This document shows, one piece after another, positions 1-8,201 of a DNA stretch of 64,000 nt. Position 1 is the first letter of the stretch. Each line of letters starts with the position of its first letter. The position numbers were made by a program, and so were the translations under genes. The notes beneath the pieces are model-generated. The model ran no database searches, was not told the origin of the DNA, and saw only the letters and a list, made by a program, of their open reading frames with translations. The stretch is from Parvibaculaceae bacterium (lineage in GTDB: Bacteria > Pseudomonadota > Alphaproteobacteria > Parvibaculales > Parvibaculaceae), in assembly GCA_028283765.1 (NCBI GenBank), contig JAPWJY010000009.1, positions 124,001 to 188,000 on the forward strand, written 5' to 3'.

Positions 1-462
1 GTCCTTGTCCGAGGAAACGATGGTGACCCGGGCTCCGGCGGCGCGGGCAAGCCGGGTATAGGTCGCGATCAGATCGTCGGCCTCATAGTTCACCAGCTCG
101 ATGCAGGGCACCCCGAAGGCGCGCACCGCATCGCGGATCAGGGCGAACTGGGGCACCAGATCCTCCGGGGCGGGCGGACGGTTGGCCTTGTATTCAGGAT
201 AGATATCGTTGCGGAAAGTCTTGCCGGAGGCGTCGAAAATGACCGCCAGATGGCTTGGCTCGAACTCGTCCCGGGTGTCGCAGATCAGCTTGTAAAGCAT
301 GTTGCAGAAGCCCGAAACCGCGCCGATCGGCATCCCGTCCGAACGGGTCAGAGGCGGCAGCGCATGGTAGGCCCTGAAAATATAGCCCGATCCGTCGATC
401 AGGAAGACATGGTCCTGACGCCCCGGCGCATGGCCCTTTTCCGAACCGCTCCCGCTTGTCAT
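1..462 (-). CDS. polA: DNA polymerase I, N-terminal part (runs off the window)
   Basis: The first 154 codons of PolA, with the rest lying beyond the left edge. The translation shows the start of the 5'-3' exonuclease (FEN-like) domain: FLIDGSGYIFRAYHALPPL, then a K-x-FR-x-DIYPEYKANR stretch and YEADDLIATY, which hold acidic metal-binding and DNA-binding residues of that domain. PolA removes RNA primers and fills gaps in replication and excision repair. The ATG at 462 follows a strong Shine-Dalgarno (AAGGAGGA, at about 472-479 on the minus strand). It is divergent from the ABC ATPase gene on the plus strand. Whether the downstream 3'-5' exonuclease and polymerase domains are intact cannot be seen. 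Confidence 0.95.
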   Translation of the reverse strand, partial: MTSGSGSEKGHAPGRQDHVFLIDGSGYIFRAYHALPPLTRSDGMPIGAVSGFCNMLYKLICDTRDEFEPSHLAVIFDASGKTFRNDIYPEYKANRPPAPEDLVPQFALIRDAVRAFGVPCIELVNYEADDLIATYTRLARAAGARVTIVSSDKD

Positions 463-572
463 GCGCCGCGTCCTCCTTATGTTGGGTTGGCCCGCCACTA
501 TATAACCGGGGCCTGCGCGAGACATAGCCTGTGCGAACCGGCAATGACAGCATCTGGAAGCCTGAGAAAATC

Positions 573-1568
573 ATGTCCTATCTGCCCGATCCCGAAGTTC
601 TTGCCGTTCCCCAGGCTCCCGAACCCGTCAAGGCACCTGAAATCCCCAACGCCATCGAGGCCCGCGCCCTGCGCAAGGTCTACCGCGCCTCGAACGGGCA
701 GCCCGCCAAGGAAGCGCTGAAAAGCATCGATCTCGCCATTCCCAAAGGATCGATCTTCGGTCTGCTGGGGCCGAACGGGGCGGGCAAATCGACCTTCATC
801 AACATTCTCGCCGGGCTGGTGATGAAGACCTCCGGCGACGTCTCGATCTGGGGCTTCGACATCGACGTCAATCCGCGCATGGCCCGCGCCTCCATCGGCA
901 TCGTGCCGCAGGAACTGACCATCGACCCGTTTTTCACGCCATTCGAGGCGCTGGAGCTTCAGGCGGGCCTTTATGGCGTGCCCAAAAAGGAGCGCCGGAC
1001 CATGGAAATCCTCGACGCCATGGGGCTCGCCGACAAGGCCCGGGCCTATGCCCGCACCCTTTCAGGTGGCATGAGGCGGCGTCTGCTGGTGGCCAAGGCC
1101 ATGGTTCACAACCCGCCGGTGATCGTGCTGGACGAGCCCACCGCAGGCGTGGACGTGGAGCTGCGCCGCCAGCTCTGGGACTATGTGAAAGGCCTCAACG
1201 ACCGGGGCACGACCATCGTGCTCACCACCCATTATCTGGAAGAAGCGCAGGAACTGTGCGACCGCATCGCCATCATCAACCATGGCGAGGTGGTGACCAA
1301 TGAGCCGACCAGCCAGCTTCTGGCCCGGCTTTCCGACAAGCAGCTCGTGATCCGGGCCGCCCGCCCGATCACCAGCCTGCCCGGAGGGCTCGACGATCTG
1401 AAGCCCGAGCTTCGCCGGGACGGACAACTGGCGCTGCACTACAGTCCCAAGGACAGTCCCGTCCCCGCCGTGCTTGCCCGCCTCGCCGCGCTGGGCATCG
1501 AGGTCGTGGACCTCACGACCGAGGAATCGACGCTGGAAGATGTCTTTTTACAACTGACGGCAGGGTAA
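573..1568 (+). CDS. ABC transporter ATP-binding protein (ABC-2/YadG type)
   Basis: 331-residue ATPase of the type that drives ABC-2 export permeases. Visible motifs are Walker A GPNGAGKST (66-74), Q-loop Gln113, signature LSGGM (163-167), Walker B VIVLDE (183-188) and switch His220. About 25 extra residues rich in Pro/Glu precede the ATPase fold. After it comes a C-terminal domain of about 80 residues, as in YadG/CcmA-like drug or polysaccharide exporters. A GTG at 531 would add 14 residues, but the ATG at 573 has a GGAAG element upstream and is preferred. No membrane permease follows: the next gene is a sulfotransferase, so the partner is encoded elsewhere. The substrate is unknown. Confidence 0.9.
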   Translation: MSYLPDPEVLAVPQAPEPVKAPEIPNAIEARALRKVYRASNGQPAKEALKSIDLAIPKGSIFGLLGPNGAGKSTFINILAGLVMKTSGDVSIWGFDIDVNPRMARASIGIVPQELTIDPFFTPFEALELQAGLYGVPKKERRTMEILDAMGLADKARAYARTLSGGMRRRLLVAKAMVHNPPVIVLDEPTAGVDVELRRQLWDYVKGLNDRGTTIVLTTHYLEEAQELCDRIAIINHGEVVTNEPTSQLLARLSDKQLVIRAARPITSLPGGLDDLKPELRRDGQLALHYSPKDSPVPAVLARLAALGIEVVDLTTEESTLEDVFLQLTAG

Positions 1569-1704
1569 TTTGCCGACCATCAACGTTTATTTGCTGTAAA
1601 TTTCCTCTCCTTTTGCAATACAATATTGTGACATTGTAATCATCTTATCTGTCTGGGGTTTCGCTTCTATGGCGATATGTGAGACGGCATAGGGGGGAGT
1701 CCAC

Positions 1705-2883
1705 ATGTCCACAACTCCCATTATGCAAAAAATTGCGACAATAGGCCGTCTTGTCCGACATCTGAGCCTGTTGCCCATAATTCACGATCAAACCCGGCCA
1801 TTAACGCCGGAATCCCCCGGAATCATCAGTCCTGACGTGATTGCGCAGATCACCGGAGCCCTGTCCGATAAAATTGAAACGATGACGGCGAAGCTGGAAG
1901 GCATGAGTGCCCATGAAGCAGAACCGTCCCCCGGCCATAGCCTGTCTGATGAAATCGCGGCCTGCCGCCAGATTGCGGAGCGGTGCATTTTTATTCTGGG
2001 ACATGCCCGTTCGGGAACGACCATCCTGGCCGAATGTCTCAATGCTCATCCCGACGTCTACATGACGACGGAGGCGAATTTTTATTTGAGGGGCCCTCAG
2101 GCGGATTTCCGCGAACAGTACAATCTCCAGCACGCCCATGCGGACAACCAGATATCCAAATCGAGCTATGCACCCGCGTTTGTCCCGCACGGTTCATCCC
2201 TGTGGTGGGAGTGGCTGGAATCCGCTGCAAGCCATTATTCCATAGTCGGCGACAAAATGGCCTTCAGTGACGTCCATTTTGATCTTTGCAGCGAGGCCGA
2301 TTTTCTGAGCTTCTTCGAGGCCCGCTTCTATCAGGCCCGCTATCTCTTCACTTTTCGCGACCCGGTACAAACGCTCATCTCCACGATAAAACTGCTCGAT
2401 AAAGACCCGATCCGCGCGATCCATGGCTGGCTTTCGATGGTCAAGCTGTGGGCGGATTTCATCCGTATCTTCCCGCACACGAAAACAGTCATTCTGGACA
2501 ATATCGGCGCGCAGGAGATCGTCGAGATCGGTCATTTCTTCAATCTCGACACATCCATGTCAGGCGCCCTGCTCGACCCTCGCGAGCAGCGCAGTCATGC
2601 GCCGGGCGACCTGGAAAAAGGGCATGTGCTCGAACCCTGCCGGGACCGGCTCCAGTCGATTTTCGAGGCCATCAAGGCCACATTGACCATGAATCCCGTT
2701 CTGTTTCAGGCTGACCAGAAAATGGGCCATGTCCGGCTGACCGACGATCAACCCAATGCAAAACGCTTTCCCATCGCCGTCGTCGAGACTCCTGTCGGCA
2801 AAGCCTGGCGTCTCGCGGATGAGCTCGAAAAAAGTCTGCGCGATGCACAGATGACCGTTATTCGTGCCAAAATGAGAGGATAA
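1705..2883 (+). CDS. Sulfotransferase family protein
   Basis: 392 residues. The 5'-phosphosulfate-binding P-loop of the PAPS-dependent sulfotransferase fold is clear (GHARSGTT at about 99-106, followed by ILAECLNAHPDVYM). A 3'-phosphate-binding strand follows (LFTFRDPVQTLIS, near 214-226). Family members move a sulfo group from PAPS to a sugar, lipid or peptide; the acceptor cannot be read from the sequence. The first 90 residues are outside the fold and have no signal peptide. The start at 1705 has an excellent Shine-Dalgarno (AGGGGGGAG, 1691-1699). The gene and its upstream region are visibly richer in A+T than the neighbours, which may mean recent acquisition. It stands alone between the ABC ATPase and the HNH gene. 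Confidence 0.8.
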   Translation: MSTTPIMQKIATIGRLVRHLSLLPIIHDQTRPLTPESPGIISPDVIAQITGALSDKIETMTAKLEGMSAHEAEPSPGHSLSDEIAACRQIAERCIFILGHARSGTTILAECLNAHPDVYMTTEANFYLRGPQADFREQYNLQHAHADNQISKSSYAPAFVPHGSSLWWEWLESAASHYSIVGDKMAFSDVHFDLCSEADFLSFFEARFYQARYLFTFRDPVQTLISTIKLLDKDPIRAIHGWLSMVKLWADFIRIFPHTKTVILDNIGAQEIVEIGHFFNLDTSMSGALLDPREQRSHAPGDLEKGHVLEPCRDRLQSIFEAIKATLTMNPVLFQADQKMGHVRLTDDQPNAKRFPIAVVETPVGKAWRLADELEKSLRDAQMTVIRAKMRG

Positions 2884-3094
2884 AGGGGGCCTTTTGAATG
2901 CGATCATCCCAACCCGGAGGGTGGGAGAAAATGTGACATGATTAAAAATTAGAGATCCTTATATATTTACAGGTTATTTCATGTCTGACGGCTTCCTTTA
3001 AAGATCGCAGCGCTTGTCGACTTCACAAAGTTGTTACCCAAGATGTAGTATGTTCCCGTGACACAAATGGGACGGTTCCTTTTCTGGACCGGCC

Positions 3095-3674
3095 ATGTTT
3101 TGGGAGATCGGCGTGCATGGAGCCTTCGCAACGCCGGATGCTTGTCCGGCGCTGGTACTGAACGCAGACTACAGACCGCTCAGCTATTATCCGCTGTCGC
3201 TGTGGTCATGGCAGGACTCGATCAAGGCGGTCTTCCTCGACCGCGTCAATATCGTGTCCTCCTACGAAACCTTTGTCCGCTCCCCGAGCTTCGAGATGAA
3301 GCTGCCGAGCGTGATCAGCCTCAAATCCTATGTGAAGCCCGCCCGCTTCCCGGCCTTCACCCGCTTCAACCTCTTCCTGCGCGACCGCTTCACCTGCCAG
3401 TATTGCGGCACGCCATCGCGACCTCACCTTCGATCACGTCATTCCCCGCTCGCGCGGCGGCCAGACGACCTGGGAAAACGTGGTGACCGCCTGCTCCCCC
3501 TGCAATCTGCGCAAGGGCGGCATGATGCCCTCCGTCGCCAACATGTTCCCGTTTCAGGATCCCTACCGGCCGGACGTGAACGATCTGCACCAGAACGGCC
3601 GCGCGTTCCCGCCCAACTACCTGCATGAAAGCTGGATGGACTATCTCTACTGGGATACCGAACTGGAGCCGTGA
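3095..3674 (+). pseudogene. HNH endonuclease-family gene with a frame disruption
   Basis: The N-terminal part (ALVLNADYRPLSYYPLSLWSW..., then RDRFTCQYCG) is read from the ATG at 3095. The rest of the HNH site (LTFDHVIPRSRGG, WENVVTACSPCNLRKGG) is read one frame over, to a stop at 3674. The switch falls between about 3405 and 3420. Joined together, the product would be about 192 residues, close to the usual size of this alphaproteobacterial HNH family, which has two Cys pairs (CxxC...CxxC) around the HNH residues. The spacing between the first Cys pair and the LTFDH strand looks about two residues short, so a small deletion or a one-base error would both fit. Either a sequencing error or a broken gene; the function of the family is not established. 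Confidence 0.7.
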
Positions 3675-3677
3675 GCC

Positions 3678-4283
3678 CTATATCTTCTCGCTGGTCTTGA
3701 TCGCGATCCGGCAGGCGGTCCTGATCGCCGCCGACAAGAGCCGGTAGCCCGGCGCCTCCTCCGCGCCGCTGGCGAGCGCCGCCTCTTTATGTGCGACCTC
3801 TTCAAGGCGGAACGCCTCGATCGTATCGCTGAGCGGTTGCTCGTCCGCCCCAAGCGCGGCAAGGCGCTTGCGCTGGTCCCGATAATGCTGGTCGATGACC
3901 TCTTCCACCGCCGCCGTGCAGGCGTGCGCGGCCTTCTCGCCCATGAGCGCGGTCGCAGCCCCCATGGCGTAGCCCGCCACATGCCAGAACGGAATCAGCG
4001 CGGTCGGCCGGACCCGGCGCTCGTTGACGATCTCGCTGAAGCGGCCCAGATGGACCTCTTCTTCCTTCTTCATGTGCCGGAGCGAGCGGGCGATACCCGA
4101 TTTGTGCTTGAGATGGCGGAAGACCGCGAGCTGTCCTTCATAAATGCGGACGGCCCCATATTCCCCGGCATGATCGACGCGCACGATCTCCTCGACCAGC
4201 GCGCGCCGCGATGCCCCCGGCAGACCAAGGCCGGGGTGTTCACTGTTTTCGCCGCTATCCTTTTGAGACGGATCAGACATCAT
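3678..4283 (-). CDS. coq7: Demethoxyubiquinone hydroxylase Coq7-type
   Basis: 201-residue ferritin-like di-iron monooxygenase that hydroxylates 5-demethoxyubiquinone in ubiquinone synthesis, at the inner membrane. The iron ligands are in place: Glu41 in RVDHAGEYGA, EEVH (75-78), the VEEVIDQHY helix (about 126-134) and EEVAH (161-165). The start ATG at 4283 overlaps the dsbB stop (ATGA), so the two are translationally coupled. Part of the family was formerly called COQ7/CAT5. It faces the HNH gene tail-to-tail, with only a few bases between. Confidence 0.93.
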   Translation of the reverse strand: MMSDPSQKDSGENSEHPGLGLPGASRRALVEEIVRVDHAGEYGAVRIYEGQLAVFRHLKHKSGIARSLRHMKKEEEVHLGRFSEIVNERRVRPTALIPFWHVAGYAMGAATALMGEKAAHACTAAVEEVIDQHYRDQRKRLAALGADEQPLSDTIEAFRLEEVAHKEAALASGAEEAPGYRLLSAAIRTACRIAIKTSEKI

Positions 4284-4807
4284 TCTTCTCCACGGGCATC
4301 GCGCAGAAAGCGCCGGACCGGAACGGCGGCAAGCAGGGTGAGCACCGCCGAGATCAGCATATTCCAGGCCGCCATGGAAATCCCCAGAAAGGTCCACGCC
4401 GGCACGTCGCAGCGCACCACCCGCGCGCCCGACAGGGCGGACTGAAGATCCGCGGCATTGGTTGGCATGATGAAAGTGCCTGTGCAGGCCGCCGGGCCTA
4501 CCCACCAGCGCTGCTCCACCCCGACATGATAAAGGCCAAGACCGGTGCCGGTCAGGAACACCAGCGCGCACAGGGCCAATATGATGATCGGCAGATGACC
4601 GAAATTGGCCTCCCGCGCCGTGAACACGGCCGCCAGGGTCAGCGGCACCCCGGCGTAATAGGGCAGCCGCTCCAGAAGACAGAGTTCACAAGGCTTGAGC
4701 CCGCCCAGATACTGGAAAGCGAGCGCTGCCAGAATGGTTGCCGTGCAGCCCAGAAAGAGGAGCCAGGTGATCAGCCGGGAAGAAATATGTGTCATGCCCT
4801 CATTCAA
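4280..4807 (-). CDS. dsbB: Disulfide bond formation protein B (DsbB family)
   Basis: 175-residue inner-membrane protein with four predicted membrane helices. The first periplasmic loop holds the CxxC pair CELC (Cys40/Cys43). The second holds Cys108 and Cys133, as in DsbB, which reoxidises DsbA and passes electrons to ubiquinone. The neighbour coq7, with which it overlaps by four bases, makes that quinone, so the pairing is functionally sensible. An in-frame ATG at 4795 would shorten the protein by four residues. The alphaproteobacterial DsbB group is compact and lacks some residues of the E. coli protein, so its exact partner is inferred. Confidence 0.88.
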   Translation of the reverse strand: MNEGMTHISSRLITWLLFLGCTATILAALAFQYLGGLKPCELCLLERLPYYAGVPLTLAAVFTAREANFGHLPIIILALCALVFLTGTGLGLYHVGVEQRWWVGPAACTGTFIMPTNAADLQSALSGARVVRCDVPAWTFLGISMAAWNMLISAVLTLLAAVPVRRFLRDARGEE

Positions 4808-4975
4808 TCATGGCGGCGCGCCCGCGCAAATGCGTCTTATCGCGCCCGGGCACCCAAATATGTTCTCTGCATGAAGGATATTGAACGCCGCCCCGATCAA
4901 TATGATTGATGATTGCTCTGGCGTTTATGCTGAAAGTGGTAATGGCGGGATGCCGGGGCGATAGCCCGGGTGGCC

Positions 4976-6043
4976 TCAATGCGCATGGCCATGCCGGTGG
5001 TGCAGGTCGGGGTAATGGGGGTGCCGGTGCATCATGGGCTTATGGCGGTGAACATGCGTGTGCGGCTCGCCGCCTGGATCACCCGGCCCGTGCTCATGCT
5101 GGTGATGTTCATCATGAACATGACGATGAGCGTGCCACATCACCTCATGGGCATGTTCGTGCTCATGCCGCTCGACCAGATGCAGGTAAAGGCCGATCCC
5201 CATCAGGATCGCAGCCACCATCAGTTGCGCCGTCAGAGGCTCTCCGAAAAGACTGACCGCCAGAATCGCGCCGATAAACGGTGCCGTCGAGAAATAAGCG
5301 CCGGTACGCGCCGAACCCAGGTGGCGAAGCGCCAGAACGAACAGAACCAGACTGACGCCATAGCCCAGAAAGCCGACCGCGCCCGCTGCCACAACCTCCG
5401 GCAGGGGCGGCACGTCCGCGCCCCGCGAGAGCGAAAGAACCAGATTTACTGTCCCGGCGGCCAGCCCCTTGATCATGGCGATCTGGACCGGGTCCGCCGA
5501 TGAAAGCTTGCGTGTCAGATTGTTGTCGATGCCCCAGACGACACATGCACCGATAATTGCGACCGACCCCAGCCCCGGGCCGGCCAGCCCGCCCCGCCAG
5601 GACAGGACAATCGCGCCAGCAAGGATCGCGAAAGCGCCCAGCAGGAGGCGGCGATCAACATTCTCCCTGAAGAAAACCCAGGCGATCCCCATGGTTGCGA
5701 GCCCCTCGACATTGAGGAGCAGCGCGGCTGTGGAGGCCTGCGTGTGTGTAAGGCCAGTCATCAGAAGAAGCGGGCCCACGACGCCGCCAGTGAGAACGAC
5801 AAGCACCAGCCATGACGCATCGCGGCGTTCAAGCGGCGCTTCTGCCAGCGCGTTGCCGCTGGCGCGTTGAAAGAGATGGAGAAGACCAAGGCCAATGCCT
5901 GAGCCAAGATAGAGCAGGCCCGCGAGAAGCCCCGGGTTTACACCCCCGCCAAGCAGAAGCTTGGCCAGCGGCGTGCTCGCCCCGAAAAGGGCGGCCGAGG
6001 CGATGGCCATCACGGGTCCCGAATATGATCTCAGGCTCAACAT
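4976..6043 (-). CDS. DMT/EamA-family permease with histidine-rich C-terminal tail
   Basis: 355 residues: two EamA repeats with about ten membrane helices (residues about 1-290), then a hydrophilic tail. Residues 293-355 contain 24 histidines, mixed with Glu, Asp, Arg and Pro (HEHEHAHE, HDEHHQHEH, HPHYPDLHHRHGH). Drug/metabolite transporters move small organic molecules or metals. The tail suggests binding of Ni, Co, Zn or Cu, as sensor, buffer or delivery arm, but this is inference. I chose the ATG at 6043 because the first helix starts just after it; the open frame extends upstream through sequence with no protein character. The same kind of tail is known in proteobacterial EamA proteins, so it is a real domain and not low-complexity noise. 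Confidence 0.88.
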   Translation of the reverse strand: MLSLRSYSGPVMAIASAALFGASTPLAKLLLGGGVNPGLLAGLLYLGSGIGLGLLHLFQRASGNALAEAPLERRDASWLVLVVLTGGVVGPLLLMTGLTHTQASTAALLLNVEGLATMGIAWVFFRENVDRRLLLGAFAILAGAIVLSWRGGLAGPGLGSVAIIGACVVWGIDNNLTRKLSSADPVQIAMIKGLAAGTVNLVLSLSRGADVPPLPEVVAAGAVGFLGYGVSLVLFVLALRHLGSARTGAYFSTAPFIGAILAVSLFGEPLTAQLMVAAILMGIGLYLHLVERHEHEHAHEVMWHAHRHVHDEHHQHEHGPGDPGGEPHTHVHRHKPMMHRHPHYPDLHHRHGHAH

Positions 6044-6219
6044 CAATCCGGCTCCTGTCCGGCAGCTTTGGCAGGATCGACGAAGACATGTCAAAGGCCG
6101 GGCGTTTTGGTCCGGTCCAGAGTACAGTTCCGGCACCCAATCTGGGGCACGCCGCCGCCAGAGACAAGGCCATGAGGCCACGCCGGGCCGAATATCGCCT
6201 CCATCCCTCTCGAAACCGT

Positions 6220-6247
6220 TTGAACGCAACGGCCATCCGATTATGAT
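6220..6247 (+). promoter_or_regulatory. Sigma70-type promoter of the tRNA-Leu gene
   Basis: TTGAAC at 6220-6225, a 16-base spacer, then TATGAT at 6242-6247. Initiation would fall near 6254, about 35 bases upstream of the mature tRNA 5' end. It is the best housekeeping-type promoter match I noticed in this region, and its position fits the tRNA. Confidence 0.55.
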
Positions 6248-6288
6248 GCGCCCGCTTCGTCACCCCCGATCGGGGAGAGACGTGCGCA

Positions 6289-6375
6289 GCGGGTGTGGTG
6301 GAATTGGTAGACGCGCTGGACTCAAAATCCAGTTCTGGTGACAGAGTGCCGGTTCGACCCCGGCCACCCGCACCA
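6289..6375 (+). tRNA. tRNA-Leu, anticodon CAA
   Basis: 87 bases with encoded CCA. The acceptor arms GCGGGTG (6289-6295) and CACCCGC (6365-6371) pair perfectly. The anticodon arm is CTGGA / CTCAAAA / TCCAG, with CAA as anticodon, reading UUG. The extra arm is long, as in class II leucine tRNAs, and the T arm carries GGTTCGACC. A run of six T (within 6378-6388) just downstream may help end transcription. Confidence 0.96.
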
Positions 6376-6455
6376 GCCTCTTTTTTCGAATGATATGATC
6401 GCGCCGCGAGTCGGCGGCAGCGCCTTTCCAATATGAGCGGAAGGCGCACCCTCCC

Positions 6456-6917
6456 TCAGTGCTCGTGCGCCAGCAGATGGTCCCTGATGGTGGATATGCC
6501 GGCCTGAATCCTGTCGAGATCGTCCCGCGATATGTCCATCGCTTCAAGGATGCAGGGGGGAATGGCCGCCGCCCGGGCGCGCAGGGCCCGTCCCTGGTCC
6601 GTCAGACAGACGCGGAGTTGTCGTTCGTCTTCGGGATCGCGTGTGCGGGCAACATAGCCGAGGCCCTCGAGCCGCTTCAGCATGGGCGTCAGCGTGTTCG
6701 ATTCAAGGTAGAGCGCCTGCCCGAGCGCCTTGACCGTCTGTTCATCCTTCGACCATAGCGCCACCATCAGCAGATATTGCGGATAGGTCAGCCCGATCTC
6801 GTCCAGCAGGGGGCGGTAGACCTGATTGAAGGCATGCCCGGCCGAATAGATCGAAAAACACAGGAACTCATCAAGGGCAAGGCCGTCGCCCGTCTTCTGT
6901 CCAGGCTGTTCAGCCAT
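6456..6917 (-). CDS. ohrR: OhrR-type MarR-family transcriptional regulator
   Basis: 153 residues. The sequence follows OhrR: FLCFSIYSAGHAFNQVYRPLLDEIGLTYPQ at the N-terminus, then a winged helix with LESNTLTPMLKRLE and DERQ in the wing. Cys20 sits at the place of the peroxide-sensing cysteine of OhrR, whose oxidation by organic hydroperoxide releases DNA. The usual target, ohr, is absent; instead the gene is divergent from a TAT-exported hydrolase, with palindromes between them. I set the start at 6917, which follows GAGGAG; the open frame extends 25 codons further up with no protein-like sequence. Regulation of both genes by this protein is likely but inferred. Confidence 0.87.
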   Translation of the reverse strand: MAEQPGQKTGDGLALDEFLCFSIYSAGHAFNQVYRPLLDEIGLTYPQYLLMVALWSKDEQTVKALGQALYLESNTLTPMLKRLEGLGYVARTRDPEDERQLRVCLTDQGRALRARAAAIPPCILEAMDISRDDLDRIQAGISTIRDHLLAHEH

Positions 6918-6959
6918 TTCGCTTCTCCTCGGGAATAAATCGTAGCGACAAGGATATAA

Positions 6960-6971
6960 ATCGTGCACGAT
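6960..6971. promoter_or_regulatory. Perfect 12-bp palindrome, candidate OhrR operator
   Basis: ATCGTGCACGAT is its own reverse complement and lies 43 bases upstream of the regulator start. The same half-site (ATCGTG-ACGAT) recurs in the larger inverted repeat at 7017-7041, which fits two binding sites for one MarR-type dimer. A shorter related half-site (AAATCGTAGCGA) lies at about 6937-6948. Confidence 0.6.
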
Positions 6972-6985
6972 GCAATCGCAAGCGC

Positions 6986-7015
6986 TTGACAACCGAAACG
7001 GAATAGATCAAATAA
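6986..7015 (+). promoter_or_regulatory. Candidate promoter of the hydrolase gene
   Basis: TTGACA at 6986-6991 is a perfect -35 box. The best -10 matches after 17-18 bases are weak (CAAATA or AAATAA, 7009-7015). The large inverted repeat begins right after, where transcription would start, so a bound repressor would block it. Confidence 0.5.
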
Positions 7016-7016
7016 C

Positions 7017-7041
7017 TCGTACACGATCTAATCGTGTACGA
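7017..7041. promoter_or_regulatory. Perfect 11+3+11 inverted repeat, candidate OhrR operator
   Basis: TCGTACACGAT (7017-7027), spacer CTA, then its exact reverse complement ATCGTGTACGA (7031-7041). It covers the expected transcription start of the hydrolase gene and shares its half-site with the palindrome at 6960-6971. The arrangement is typical of a repressor site. Confidence 0.65.
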
Positions 7042-7091
7042 TATTGACGAACAGATCGAGTTCGGAGCTTACCCGCAACGGAGGTCATCGA

Positions 7092-8060
7092 ATGACCCAG
7101 GACGCACCTCATCGCTTTTCACTCACACGCAGAAACGCTCTCGTCGCCGGCGGCACGCTTGCAGCAGCCCTGACGCTGCCGGGATCCCTGAACGCCGCGA
7201 CCACATCAGCTCAACCCTCGAAACGTGGAGAACCCGCCATGAGCACCATCACCACCCGGGACGGAACCAGAATCGCCTACAAGGACTGGGGCAAGGGACA
7301 GCCAATTCTTTTCTCGCATGGCTGGCCGCTGGCCGGCGATGCCTGGGACGCGCAGATGCTGTACTTCGGCCAGAACGGCTACCGCGTCATCGCCCATGAC
7401 CGTCGCGGCCACGGCAAGTCGGACCAGCCCTGGGACGGCAACAACATGGACCAGTATGCCGACGACCTTGCGGAACTGATCGAAAAGCTCGACCTGAAGA
7501 ACCTGATCCTGATCGGCCACTCGACGGGCGGTGGCGAGGTTGTGCACTACATCGGCCGCCACGGCACCAGCCGCGTTGCCAAGGTAGTGCTCGTCGGCGC
7601 CGTTCCCCCGCTCATGCTGAAGACGCCGGCCAATCCGGAAGGGACGCCGCTCGAGGTTTTCGACGGCATCCGCCAGGGCACCGCGACCAACCGCTCGCAG
7701 TTCTTTCTGGACCTGACGATGCCCTTCTATGGCTTCAACCGCGAAGGCGCGAAGGTGAACGAGGGTTTGCGCGAATCCTTCTGGCTGATGGGCATGGAGG
7801 GCGGCATCAAGGGCGAATATGACTGCATCCATGAATTCTCGGAAGTGGACTATACGGCGGATCTCCTGAAGATCGACAAGCCCACCCTCGTCATCCATGG
7901 CGACGACGACCAGATCGTGCCGATCGCGGCGGCCGGGCTGAAGACCGCAAAGATCGTCAAGGGCGCCGAGCTGAAGATCTACAAGGGCGGCTGCCATGGC
8001 CTCGCCCAGCTCGATCCCGAAACCTTCAACGCCGACGTGCTCCGCTTCATCAAGGCGTGA
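7092..8060 (+). CDS. TAT-exported alpha/beta hydrolase, non-heme chloroperoxidase-like
   Basis: 322 residues. The first 36 form a twin-arginine signal ([12 protein letters not shown], Arg13-Arg14, then a hydrophobic stretch ending GSLNA). The mature part matches cofactor-free haloperoxidases/perhydrolases: oxyanion HGWPL, nucleophile Ser144 in GHSTGGG, Asp273 in HGDDDQIVP and His302 in GGCHGL. Such enzymes hydrolyse esters and, with a carboxylate and peroxide, form peracids. The start at 7092 follows GGAGG (7080-7084). A second in-frame ATG at 7240, also behind a GGAG, would give a cytoplasmic form without the signal. Likely repressed by the divergent OhrR-like protein, which would link it to peroxide stress; the in vivo substrate is unknown. 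Confidence 0.87.
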   Translation: MTQDAPHRFSLTRRNALVAGGTLAAALTLPGSLNAATTSAQPSKRGEPAMSTITTRDGTRIAYKDWGKGQPILFSHGWPLAGDAWDAQMLYFGQNGYRVIAHDRRGHGKSDQPWDGNNMDQYADDLAELIEKLDLKNLILIGHSTGGGEVVHYIGRHGTSRVAKVVLVGAVPPLMLKTPANPEGTPLEVFDGIRQGTATNRSQFFLDLTMPFYGFNREGAKVNEGLRESFWLMGMEGGIKGEYDCIHEFSEVDYTADLLKIDKPTLVIHGDDDQIVPIAAAGLKTAKIVKGAELKIYKGGCHGLAQLDPETFNADVLRFIKA

Positions 8061-8067
8061 CAATAAC

Positions 8068-8093
8068 CGGAGCGGTGCCCATGCACCGCTCCG
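8068..8093. repeat. Perfect 11-bp hairpin downstream of the hydrolase gene
   Basis: CGGAGCGGTGC, loop CCAT, GCACCGCTCCG, starting 8 bases after the stop codon. There is no T run after it, so it may be a weak terminator or an mRNA 3' end stabiliser rather than a classical terminator. Confidence 0.55.
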
Positions 8094-8201
8094 CCCCCTC
8101 TCCGGGCGACAACAAAGTCAGGACAGTTCCCGCCGGGGCCTGTAGATTGAAGCGCCGTCCGCTCCGATAAAAACAACAACCGCGTGCGCCACCGAGGGGC
8201 C

